62,401 nt of DNA from Phycisphaera sp. (lineage in GTDB: Bacteria > Planctomycetota > Phycisphaerae > Phycisphaerales > UBA1924). This document shows positions 39,084-46,787 of the stretch, in pieces; position 1 is the first letter of the stretch; each line of letters starts with the position of its first letter. The stretch spans positions 1 to 62,401 of the forward strand of contig JACKGZ010000009.1 of assembly GCA_020639255.1 (NCBI GenBank), in the 5' to 3' direction. A program made the position numbers and the translations under genes. The notes below the pieces were generated by a model. The model was not told where the DNA came from and searched no databases. It saw nothing but the letters and a program-made list of their open reading frames with translations.

Positions 39084-40472
39084 TTACGGCGTGCAGAGGT
39101 TGTAGTTGGTCACCCATGCACTGAAGTCGGCCGGGCTCACGACGCCGTCGCAATTCTGATCGGCCTTCGGATCGCCGTTGTTGAAGGCGGTGACCCAGGC
39201 GCTGAAATCGGCGGGGGTGACAACACCATCCCCGTTGACGTCGGCGAGCAGGCACGGGTCGCAAGGCGGCGTCACCTGGGCGTTAATCTCAAGCGCGTCG
39301 AGGTTTGAGAACTGCTGATCACCGATCGACCAGTCCTCGATGCCGACCTGCGAGCCGTAGAGATAGATCGCGAACGCACCCGAGAAATCGGTGAAGAAAA
39401 TCGTTGAGCCATCGACCGGGAAACCCATGCTGCGGAGTGCGTCGAGGCTGGCCGAGCGTTCGCTGAGCGAGAAGATCGCGTAATCGCGCAAGTCCTCGGC
39501 GAACGGCTGATCGGGGTTGAACTCGCCGAAGTCCCAAACCACAAGCCCGTCGATGTCGTCAAGCTGTCCCTGGAGTTCCGGGTTGGGAGGGAAGCCCATT
39601 GAATTCAGACCCATCTTGAGCGCCGGTGCCCAAGGCGGAGTCACGCCCATGCCGGTGCCCTTGGGGATGGCGAAAATATCCGCCGCCGAGAAACCGGCCG
39701 CCATGGCCTGAGCCGGCGGGATGCTGAAGAAGCTGTCGCGGTCGTTCTTGTTGTCGCCGTCGAGGTCCATCATCGGGTCGGGAAGGATGTTGAATGCGTC
39801 GACGTTGTCGTGGCGGCCGGGCACGATCATCGGCGCGGGCAGGCCCGGCCCGATGAAGTTGCCGACACCGAGACCCGGCGTCAGGTGCAGAGCGCTCTCG
39901 TCGAACTCGAGACGGTGTGTGCCCATCGCGGGCATAGCCGTGGGCAGCGCACCGGCAAACGGTCCCGCACCGAGCGTGCCGACAAAGAAGCCGGGGTTGC
40001 GGAAAGTCCGCTCCGAGATGTAGATGTCGCCCGGGTGCTGGTTGTTGGCGAACTCACTCGCCAGGGGCGTGCCGGGCAGGCCCCGCGTCGCGCGGTCCAC
40101 GCTGAAGCGGATGTTCACCTCACGCGAGACCTCGGGGTAATAGATCTCGTGGTCCTGGCTCACCGCGTCAAGGTACGTCCCGCCGGGCGAGGGCATGTCG
40201 AGCACCGGCTCGGCCGGGATCGCCGGGTCGACCGTCAGCAGCGTGCCGTCGACGTGCGTGATGCCCGAGACGGTGATCAGCGTGGGCGAGGGCCCGATCC
40301 GGCCCGCAGCCACGGGCGGGAGGAAGAGCCCAAAGGGATCCTCGGCCGAGAAACCGATGCCGTAGAAAGCCGAGGTCAAGGGGCCCGACGGGTTGTCGTC
40401 GAGGCTGAAGGTCTGCGCCGAAGCGCCCGAAGCGGCGACGAGCGCCAGTGCTGTCAGTGCGTGCTTTCTCAT
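39084..40472 (-). CDS. Secreted protein of unknown function with variant GC-type dockerin tail
   Basis: 462 residues with a clear signal peptide (MRKHALTALALVAASGASAQ) and ribosome site AAGGTGGTGG. The mature part has no motif that I recognise; recurring features are Asp/Pro-rich loops (MMDLDGDNKNDRDSFFSI, DFGEFNPDQPFAEDLRD). The tail is the most divergent of the seven: DVNGDGVVTPAD and DQNCDGVVSPAD, ending NLCTP, with the cysteine of the second loop moved to position 4 and an extra CDPC upstream, so the cysteine pairing must differ. Confidence 0.8.
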   Translation of the reverse strand: MRKHALTALALVAASGASAQTFSLDDNPSGPLTSAFYGIGFSAEDPFGLFLPPVAAGRIGPSPTLITVSGITHVDGTLLTVDPAIPAEPVLDMPSPGGTYLDAVSQDHEIYYPEVSREVNIRFSVDRATRGLPGTPLASEFANNQHPGDIYISERTFRNPGFFVGTLGAGPFAGALPTAMPAMGTHRLEFDESALHLTPGLGVGNFIGPGLPAPMIVPGRHDNVDAFNILPDPMMDLDGDNKNDRDSFFSIPPAQAMAAGFSAADIFAIPKGTGMGVTPPWAPALKMGLNSMGFPPNPELQGQLDDIDGLVVWDFGEFNPDQPFAEDLRDYAIFSLSERSASLDALRSMGFPVDGSTIFFTDFSGAFAIYLYGSQVGIEDWSIGDQQFSNLDALEINAQVTPPCDPCLLADVNGDGVVTPADFSAWVTAFNNGDPKADQNCDGVVSPADFSAWVTNYNLCTP

Positions 40473-40593
40473 GATCCACCACCTTTGCGAAGAAGGGCAC
40501 AGTGCCCGTGTGTCTCGTGCTTTGGGGTCCAGCTGACCCGTTCACAGAGACATCCGCAAAGGCAGAAAGATCACGACATGGCCCGCATGCGGC

Positions 40594-41937
40594 TCAGCTG
40601 CAGCCCGCGTTGTAGTTGGCGACCCAGGCGCTGAAGTCGGCCGGCGTGCACAAGCCGTCGCCGTTCTGATCACAGGCCGGAGCACTGGCGTTGAACGCTG
40701 CGACCCAAGCCGAGAAGTCGGCGGGGGTGAGGGCGCCGTCGTTGTTGGTGTCGGGGAGGCAGTCCATGAATGGCAGACTGTACAAGTAGACTGCACCCGC
40801 ACCGGAATTATGTTGTGGAGTAGCCACGAGCGCCACTGTGCCTGAAATAGCAACTTCTTCGCCGAGGCTGTTCTGACCAGAACCATCCGAAGCTAACAAC
40901 TTGGAAAGCTGCTGCCCCGATTGAAGATCAAAGAAATACGCTGATCCGGATTGGAACCCCAGATCATCATCGGATATCGACCCAACAATCGCAACGCTGT
41001 CATTGATTGCAACATCTCGACCAAACGAATCCAATGCCGCTACGTCCGAGGCCACAAGCTTAAAAACCTGTTGCCCCGTCATCACCTCAAACACATACGC
41101 GGCTCCGGAATTGATCCCTACATCATCACGAAGCTGTGCGCCAGCGATCGCTAAGCTACCATGAATGTCCACATCATTTCCGAGCAGATCACCCGATGCA
41201 GCATCATCCGCGACACACTTGCTGATCTGCCTCCCTTTCTCGATGTCGAAGATGTACATCGAACCAGTACTCCGCACATCGCCTTGATCATCGAGGTATG
41301 AGCCGATCGCCGCAAGATTGCCGCTCACGGCAACCGAGACCCCGAACTGATCGCCTTTCATTGCGTCCTCGGCAACCAGCTTCCCACGCTGAATACCAGA
41401 CTCCAGATCGAATACATATGCTGCGCCGGAAAAATCTCCAGCATGGCCATCGCCGTAAGCGCCCACCACAACATACCTGTCCGACAGAGCAACGGAACGT
41501 CCAAATTGATGTGATGGTGCCGGATCGGAAGGTACGAGCATGAAGATCTGCTGACCCGTCAATGCATCAAACACATACGCCGCGCCAGATTTTTCATACG
41601 CACCGTCGTGCGCTCGAGCCCCAACCACGACGCGATCGCCAAATACAGACACCGCATTACCAAACTCGACAAATTCTTGACCGTCCTCGGCGTACAAGAC
41701 CTGTCTGATTTCACGCGTAGCGAGGTCGTACACATATACAACACCAACCGCTGCCCCAGAATGTCTCCTGCGGGGCACGCCGACAGCAATGTATTTGTCT
41801 GAAACCGAGATTGCACTCCCGAAGAAATCACCCACCGCCGGATCATCCAGAGTGAGCTTGAACCATTCCGTAGCGACCTGACTCCTCGCCTCTACAGAAA
41901 GCAAAGCACAAACCGCGAGTGCGAGACAATGTTTCAT
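40594..41937 (-). CDS. Secreted FG-GAP beta-propeller protein with GC-type dockerin tail (paralogue)
   Basis: 447 residues with signal peptide MKHCLALAVCALLSVEA. FG-GAP repeats of about 55 residues (DFFGSAISVSDKYIAVGVP, HQFGRSVALSDRYVVVGAYG) form a predicted seven-bladed propeller. Paralogue of 31474-32829; the repeat region is again distinctly A/T-richer than its surroundings while the tail is GC-rich. The tail is DTNNDGALTPAD and DQNGDGLCTPAD, ending NAGCS. ATG 41937; upstream sequence to 42087 is A/T-rich and probably contains the promoter. Confidence 0.87.
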   Translation of the reverse strand: MKHCLALAVCALLSVEARSQVATEWFKLTLDDPAVGDFFGSAISVSDKYIAVGVPRRRHSGAAVGVVYVYDLATREIRQVLYAEDGQEFVEFGNAVSVFGDRVVVGARAHDGAYEKSGAAYVFDALTGQQIFMLVPSDPAPSHQFGRSVALSDRYVVVGAYGDGHAGDFSGAAYVFDLESGIQRGKLVAEDAMKGDQFGVSVAVSGNLAAIGSYLDDQGDVRSTGSMYIFDIEKGRQISKCVADDAASGDLLGNDVDIHGSLAIAGAQLRDDVGINSGAAYVFEVMTGQQVFKLVASDVAALDSFGRDVAINDSVAIVGSISDDDLGFQSGSAYFFDLQSGQQLSKLLASDGSGQNSLGEEVAISGTVALVATPQHNSGAGAVYLYSLPFMDCLPDTNNDGALTPADFSAWVAAFNASAPACDQNGDGLCTPADFSAWVANYNAGCS

Positions 41938-42087
41938 GCGTATACACCCATAAAATCACATCTAATATCGTTATCGAATCAATCTTTCGACGGAGATCTT
42001 CACTCGAATACACGTTGTCGAGCAAGACTACTTGGTTCCTGCATGCGAGATCAACACATATTCTCACATAGAACATGGAATTCTTGT

Positions 42088-43131
42088 TTACGGCGTCCCA
42101 ACCCCATCCACCGGCCGGATCGACAGCCGAACGATCGCGTTCGGTGCATCGAACGTCAGCGGCGTCGGGAGGTCGCTGAACGTCGCCTCCTTCTGGGTCA
42201 CCCGCGCGTCGCGGTCGTCCAGCGTCAGCACCACCGTCGCGAAGATCGTCAGGCGGCCCGATCGGATCTGATCGATCAGCTCGCTCGGCCCGGTCACCGT
42301 CACGTTCTCGATCAGGTGGTCCTCGGGGTTCACCGTCACGATCCACTTCTCCGACTCGAACGCCGGCCCGCGGATCTGCACGGGCACGTTGGGCAGTGTC
42401 ACCGAGTCCTGGCGGCTCTCGAGCGTCACCGTCACGTTCACGCGGTCGGGGTCGAGCTTCACGAACGGGTGCGAGGCGATGTCGGGCGGGAGTTCGAGCG
42501 GCACATCCTCGATCACGTTGCGCCGACCGACTTCGAGCCGCGAGATCTGGTCGGCGCTGAGCCTCGCCGTGAGCGCCTGCAACCCTTCGAACCGGTCGGC
42601 GAGCAGCGAGGGCACCTGCACGCGCACGCGCCGCGGGTCGGCGACCGGCGACGAGGCCGAGGCCGCGTCGGGCACCTCGACGCGCACGTCCATGTTCTGC
42701 CATGACACGCTGTCGATCATCACGCCGACGGTTTCCGGCTCGACCGAGGTCAGCGAGACGCCGGTCCCCTCGAACAATCTGCTCTGCCGAAGGATCGCCG
42801 CGAGATCCAGCTCGTGGCGTCCGGGCTCGGTCGGCACGCCCGGATCGCCCGGTCGGAAGAGGATCGCCTCGCGCAGGCGATCGCGCAGGTTCGAGACCTC
42901 CGTCGTCGAGCCCTCGAGCGCCACAACCATTCGCCCCGTCCATTGCGTCGGGTCGAGCGGACGGATCACCAGCCCGGCCTCGCCGTCAACGAGTCGAACG
43001 TTCGTCTCGACACGTTCGCGGCTGACGCTCTCGCCCTCGGCGACGATCCAGATCAGAACACTCACCAGCGTCACAACGATCAGCGTTCGCAGGATCGCCA
43101 GCGCGCCGGGCTTGGTCGTGTCGGGCGTCAT
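42088..43131 (-). CDS. YbbR-domain membrane protein (CdaR-like)
   Basis: 347 residues: one N-terminal membrane helix (LRTLIVVTLVSVLIWIVAEG, about 14-33), then extracytoplasmic YbbR-type beta repeats (VRVQVPSLLADRFEGL, NVTVTGPSELIDQIRSG). YbbR proteins, including CdaR, bind and regulate the diadenylate cyclase CdaA. This gene overlaps cdaA by 4 bases (ATGA) and follows it, the classical cdaA-cdaR order. The start is firm because of the overlap and the helix position. Confidence 0.85.
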   Translation of the reverse strand: MTPDTTKPGALAILRTLIVVTLVSVLIWIVAEGESVSRERVETNVRLVDGEAGLVIRPLDPTQWTGRMVVALEGSTTEVSNLRDRLREAILFRPGDPGVPTEPGRHELDLAAILRQSRLFEGTGVSLTSVEPETVGVMIDSVSWQNMDVRVEVPDAASASSPVADPRRVRVQVPSLLADRFEGLQALTARLSADQISRLEVGRRNVIEDVPLELPPDIASHPFVKLDPDRVNVTVTLESRQDSVTLPNVPVQIRGPAFESEKWIVTVNPEDHLIENVTVTGPSELIDQIRSGRLTIFATVVLTLDDRDARVTQKEATFSDLPTPLTFDAPNAIVRLSIRPVDGVGTP

Positions 43132-44069
43132 GAGCGTTCCTCCTCGCCCGCCGAGGTCGCCTCACCCGCTCGCTCATTCGCGGTCTGCTCATCGGGATCG
43201 TCGATGATCGTGCCCTGGAGCGCCCGCGTCTGTTCGACTTCTTCCTCGGCTGAGACGTCCTCGGACAGCCCCGGGTTGCGATCGAGTCGCGAGCGAAGCT
43301 GCGCCTTGAATGCCGCTGCCGGGAAGCCGGGGCTGAGCTTGCCCCGCTCGGCAAGGCGGATCAGCCCGGTCTCCTCGCTCACGATGATGACGAGCGCATC
43401 GCACTCCTTGCTGATACCGACAGCCGCTCTGTGGCGCGAGCCCAGACTCGGGTCAGGCATGTCCTCGGGATCCGCAAGGGGAAGCTGCACACCCGCCGCG
43501 TGAATGACTCGGCCTCGCACGATCACCGCCAGATCATGCAGAGCCGTGCCGGGATGGAAGATGGTTTGCAGGAGTCGCGCACTCAGCTCGGCCTTGAGGA
43601 GCGTGCCACCCTCGGTCAGACCTTCGAGCTGGACCTGCCGCTCGAGCACGATGATCGCGCCGAACTTGGCCTTGGACAGGTAGCCGCACGCCTCGGCCAT
43701 CTGGTCGACGATGTTGCCGATGTCCTTGGGTGACTGCCGGAAGAAGGGCGACTCGCCCAGGCGAATCACCGCCCGACGGAGCTCGGGCTGGAAGATCACA
43801 ACCAGGGCGATCGCCACCACGCCGAGCAAACGGTCATAGAGGAACGCAAGCCGACCGAACGAATCGCCCGACAGGATGCGGGCGATGAGCGTCACGACGA
43901 CGAACAGCACCAGGATGCCCTTGAGCGCGCCGGCGGCCCGCGTGCCCTGCACGAAGCGGAACACGAAGTAGACCACCAGCCAGATGATCGCCACCTCGAT
44001 CAAGACCTCCCACCACGGGTAGGTCCCGATGCGATCCAAGAGGCCCGAGATCCGACTCAGGAAGTCCAT
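43128..44069 (-). CDS. cdaA: Diadenylate cyclase (CdaA-like), c-di-AMP synthesis
   Basis: 313 residues. Three N-terminal membrane helices (about 18-95) and a linker ELRRAVIRLGE precede the DAC domain, which makes c-di-AMP from two ATP. The second active-site motif is intact (LGSRHRAAVGIS), as is VIIVSEETG. The first, normally HDGA, reads HDLA (TALHDLAVIV). A charged, probably disordered tail (about 265-313) follows. Orientation and the downstream YbbR gene match the canonical cdaAR unit; glmM does not follow. Potassium and cell-wall homeostasis are the usual targets of this signal. Confidence 0.87.
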   Translation of the reverse strand: MDFLSRISGLLDRIGTYPWWEVLIEVAIIWLVVYFVFRFVQGTRAAGALKGILVLFVVVTLIARILSGDSFGRLAFLYDRLLGVVAIALVVIFQPELRRAVIRLGESPFFRQSPKDIGNIVDQMAEACGYLSKAKFGAIIVLERQVQLEGLTEGGTLLKAELSARLLQTIFHPGTALHDLAVIVRGRVIHAAGVQLPLADPEDMPDPSLGSRHRAAVGISKECDALVIIVSEETGLIRLAERGKLSPGFPAAAFKAQLRSRLDRNPGLSEDVSAEEEVEQTRALQGTIIDDPDEQTANERAGEATSAGEEERS

Positions 44070-44130
44070 GCGAGCAGTCTACGTCGGGCCGCGGGCGCTC
44101 GCCGATCCCGCCGCTTGCCAACAATGCCCC

Positions 44131-44394
44131 ATGGCCAAGGTCAGGCGGTACGAAACCACACCCAACCCCGACGCGCTCAAGTGTCTGCTCGACACCACCA
44201 TCAGCGACCGACCGCGGTCGTTCATCGGGAGCGCCCAGGCCGAGGGCGACCCGATCGCCGGCCCAATGTTCGCTCGCGCCCGCCTGCGGGCCGTCCTGAT
44301 CAATACCGACTGGATCTCCGTCAACAAAGAACCCGATGCCGACTGGAAAGACATCAAACCGATCGTCGAAGAAGTCCTCGCGGGCCTCGACTAA
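44131..44394 (+). CDS. Nfu N-terminal-domain-like protein
   Basis: 88 residues from ATG 44131, where similarity begins (RRYETTPNPDALKCLLD). The domain matches the N-terminal region of Nfu scaffold proteins (INTDWISVNKEPDADWKDI, then PIVEEVL), but the C-terminal CxxC domain that carries the cluster is absent, so it cannot be an ordinary iron-sulfur scaffold on its own. An upstream extension overlaps cdaA antisense and is not accepted. It precedes mutY, a [4Fe-4S] enzyme, by 10 bases, which could indicate a role in cluster delivery to MutY (inference). Confidence 0.75.
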   Translation: MAKVRRYETTPNPDALKCLLDTTISDRPRSFIGSAQAEGDPIAGPMFARARLRAVLINTDWISVNKEPDADWKDIKPIVEEVLAGLD

Positions 44395-44404
44395 AGCCGA
44401 CACC

Positions 44405-45499
44405 GTGCGCGACCCGGCACACGACGCCCGGCTCGTGCGCGATCTCTGCCGATGGTTCGAGGTCTCCGCTCGCGACCTGCCTTGGCGCAAGACCGGCAAT
44501 GCCGGCAAGCGCGACCCCTACCGCTCCCTCGTCAGCGAGTTCATGCTCCAGCAGACCCAGGTCTCCCGCGTGCTCGAGAAGTTTGGCCCCTTCATCGAAC
44601 GCTTCCCGACACTCAGCGCCCTCGCGAGCGCCGATGAGGACGATGTGCTGGCGATGTGGTCGGGCCTCGGGTACTACCGCCGCGCGCGGAGCCTCCACCA
44701 CTGCGCGCAGGAAGCCAGCACACGCTTCGGCGAACTGCCCGTGTCGGTCGACGACCTCGTGTCGCTCAAGGGCATCGGGCGCTACACCGCCGGCGCGATC
44801 GCATCGATCGTCCACAACGAGCCCGCGCCGATCGTCGACGGCAACGTCGAACGCGTGCTCCTCCGCATCGAGGGGCAGCCGTTCCGAGCGGGCGAACCCG
44901 ACACCCGCGACTGGTGCTGGGATCGCGCCGAAGAGCTCGTGAAACAGGCCGCCAAGTCTCGCGCCAAATCCGTGAGCCCGGCCGCGTTCAACGAGGCGCT
45001 CATGGAGCTGGGCGCCCTCGTCTGCACACCTAGGTCGCCGAGCTGCCTGACATGCCCCCTCCGCACCGACTGCCGCGCGTGCCAGACCGGCCAGCAGCAC
45101 GAGATCCCCGCGCCCAAAGCCCGCCAGGCCAGGAAGCCCCTCTACATGGCGTGCGCAATCGTGGAAAACAAGAAATCCCAGCTCCTGATTTCACAGCGAC
45201 CCAAGGGCGGCCTGTGGGGCGGATTGTGGGAAGTTCCCGGGCTTGAATCAGACTCGCCTGTCCCGATCGAGGCTCTCGCCGCCCGCTTAGGTGTTGCAAC
45301 AAAGGATCTGATCCGTCACAATGAATTCGTCTTCGAGACCACACACCGATCTGTCAAGGTTGAGGTCTACCGCGCCACGCGCGCCGGATCCGTGACGGGC
45401 GGCCGGTGGGTGACGCGGAACGAACTGGAAACGCTCGCACTCGGCTCGCTCCAGAGCCGGGTTATCGCGAGCCTGACGGCAAGGAAAGAGTCGCTATGA
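44405..45499 (+). CDS. mutY: A/G-specific adenine glycosylase
   Basis: Removes adenine mispaired with 8-oxoguanine. From GTG 44405 the protein has 364 residues. Catalytic Glu45 lies in EFMLQQTQV, the helix-hairpin-helix is LVSLKGIGRYTAGAIAS, and catalytic Asp145 is in PIVDGNV. The [4Fe-4S] cysteines are at about 207, 214, 217 and 223 with C-x6-C-x2-C-x5-C spacing. A C-terminal NUDIX-like domain (about 250-360; GGLWGGLWEVPG) provides 8-oxoG recognition. The stop overlaps the following pseudopilin start (ATGA), an unusual partner. Confidence 0.93.
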   Translation: MRDPAHDARLVRDLCRWFEVSARDLPWRKTGNAGKRDPYRSLVSEFMLQQTQVSRVLEKFGPFIERFPTLSALASADEDDVLAMWSGLGYYRRARSLHHCAQEASTRFGELPVSVDDLVSLKGIGRYTAGAIASIVHNEPAPIVDGNVERVLLRIEGQPFRAGEPDTRDWCWDRAEELVKQAAKSRAKSVSPAAFNEALMELGALVCTPRSPSCLTCPLRTDCRACQTGQQHEIPAPKARQARKPLYMACAIVENKKSQLLISQRPKGGLWGGLWEVPGLESDSPVPIEALAARLGVATKDLIRHNEFVFETTHRSVKVEVYRATRAGSVTGGRWVTRNELETLALGSLQSRVIASLTARKESL

Positions 45500-46314
45500 C
45501 GACCCGACGCAGCAACGCATTCACGCTCATCGAGCTGCTCGTGGTCATCGCCATCATCGCGCTGCTCATCGGCATCCTGCTCCCCGCGCTCGGCAAGGCA
45601 AAAGAAGCGGCGCAGCGAGCAGTCTGCATGTCCCATCAACGCGACATCGGCTTTGCCCTCGCAAATTATGCTGAGGAATGGAAGGGATACATACCCCGCG
45701 CAACCGGTGACCCACTGCCACCGACACCTGCATGGTCCTTCGTGCTCAGACCCTTTCTGGACGAGCGAGCGAACACGGACGATCGTAAGGGCGGCATGGC
45801 GGGTGTCATCGACCCTGATTTGGGCAACGATACAAGGGGAGACCGCTTTGCAGAAGCCCCTTACTACAGGTGCCCGAGTAGACGAATTAACGACGGGCAT
45901 CGGATTCATTACGTCAACAATTCTTTCGGGTTCTATCGTCCCGCAAACGCAGACGATCCACCCATCGTCGATCCAGATGGTCGCCCTGCTTCGTTGCTGA
46001 GGAGCGCGCTCTATCCTGCGTCGACTATTTATCTCACTGACTTTGCCGATGATGATGACCAACTCCAGAGCCGTACTTGGTACTCGCGAGGCAGGTATAC
46101 CCAGGATGTCTCTGCCTTTTACGACGTGTTCCGTGAATCACACATCAAAGAACTCGGTGAGACCGACCCTTTGACAAGATTACGAGTCGCTCCTGAGCGC
46201 CACGGCAATGGGACAAACGCCCTTTACCTTGACGGCCACGTCAGCGGGGTGACCAACGAGGAACTCAGCGATCTGCGTACATGGAATGACTACGACTATC
46301 TGAAGCCGAACTGA
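45496..46314 (+). CDS. Type II/IV pseudopilin-like protein (prepilin signal, DUF1559-like end)
   Basis: 272 residues from ATG 45496 (AAGGAAAG upstream). The class III prepilin signal is clear: NAFTLIELLVVIAIIALLIG with Ala before the methylated Phe, as is common in planctomycetes, and the conserved Glu5. The hydrophobic helix continues to about residue 32 and then a globular part of unknown specificity. The end has HGNGTNALYLDGHVSGV, the His-x9-Asp-Gly type signature seen in planctomycete major-pseudopilin-like families. From about 45640 the composition is lower in GC than the flanking genes. Function as a minor pilin or secretion pseudopilin is inferred. Confidence 0.8.
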   Translation: MTTRRSNAFTLIELLVVIAIIALLIGILLPALGKAKEAAQRAVCMSHQRDIGFALANYAEEWKGYIPRATGDPLPPTPAWSFVLRPFLDERANTDDRKGGMAGVIDPDLGNDTRGDRFAEAPYYRCPSRRINDGHRIHYVNNSFGFYRPANADDPPIVDPDGRPASLLRSALYPASTIYLTDFADDDDQLQSRTWYSRGRYTQDVSAFYDVFRESHIKELGETDPLTRLRVAPERHGNGTNALYLDGHVSGVTNEELSDLRTWNDYDYLKPN

Positions 46315-46321
46315 GCCGATT

Positions 46322-46762
46322 TCAATCGTAAGGCGTGCTCGGCGGCGTGCCCGGGGGCATGTTCGACTCGATGCGGCGCTGCAGCTTGAGATTGCCCGAC
46401 TGATCCGCCAGCCCTACGCGCACACCGACCATCGTCGAGCCCGAGCCCACCGACTTGGCGTAGATCCGCACCGAGTCGCCGCTCTCGCCCCAACGCCCCG
46501 CGATCTCACCCGAGCCGGGCGTGCGTTTCTCGCTGGTGACCTCGATGCCCAGCTCGTCCACCGCGGCCTTCACGGCGATCCATGCGTCATCGATCCGCAC
46601 CGCGTACGTCCGGCGCTCGCGCCCCTCGGAGTACGCCACCCCGCCCGCGGCCCCCACAGCCCCGGCTGCGACCACGAAACACCCGCCCGCGCCGGCGAGC
46701 GAGACCGAAATCAGACCAACGAGCACCGAACGACGGATCAACGCGTGCATAGCGGCGTGCAT
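46322..46762 (-). CDS. Lipoprotein, DUF3568-like
   Basis: 146 residues from ATG 46762, preceded by GGAGGTGCCCCC. Signal peptide and lipobox LISVSLAGAGGC, lipidation at about Cys28, then a Gly/Ala-rich stretch (VVAAGAVGAAGGVAYSEG) and a small alpha/beta domain (RTYAVRIDDAWIAVKAAVDE; GDSVRIYAKSVGSGSTMVGV) as in DUF3568 proteins. Function unknown. The stop lies only 7 bases from the end of the convergent pseudopilin gene. Confidence 0.75.
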   Translation of the reverse strand: MHAAMHALIRRSVLVGLISVSLAGAGGCFVVAAGAVGAAGGVAYSEGRERRTYAVRIDDAWIAVKAAVDELGIEVTSEKRTPGSGEIAGRWGESGDSVRIYAKSVGSGSTMVGVRVGLADQSGNLKLQRRIESNMPPGTPPSTPYD

Positions 46763-46787
46763 GGGGGCACCTCCACAGACACCATCG

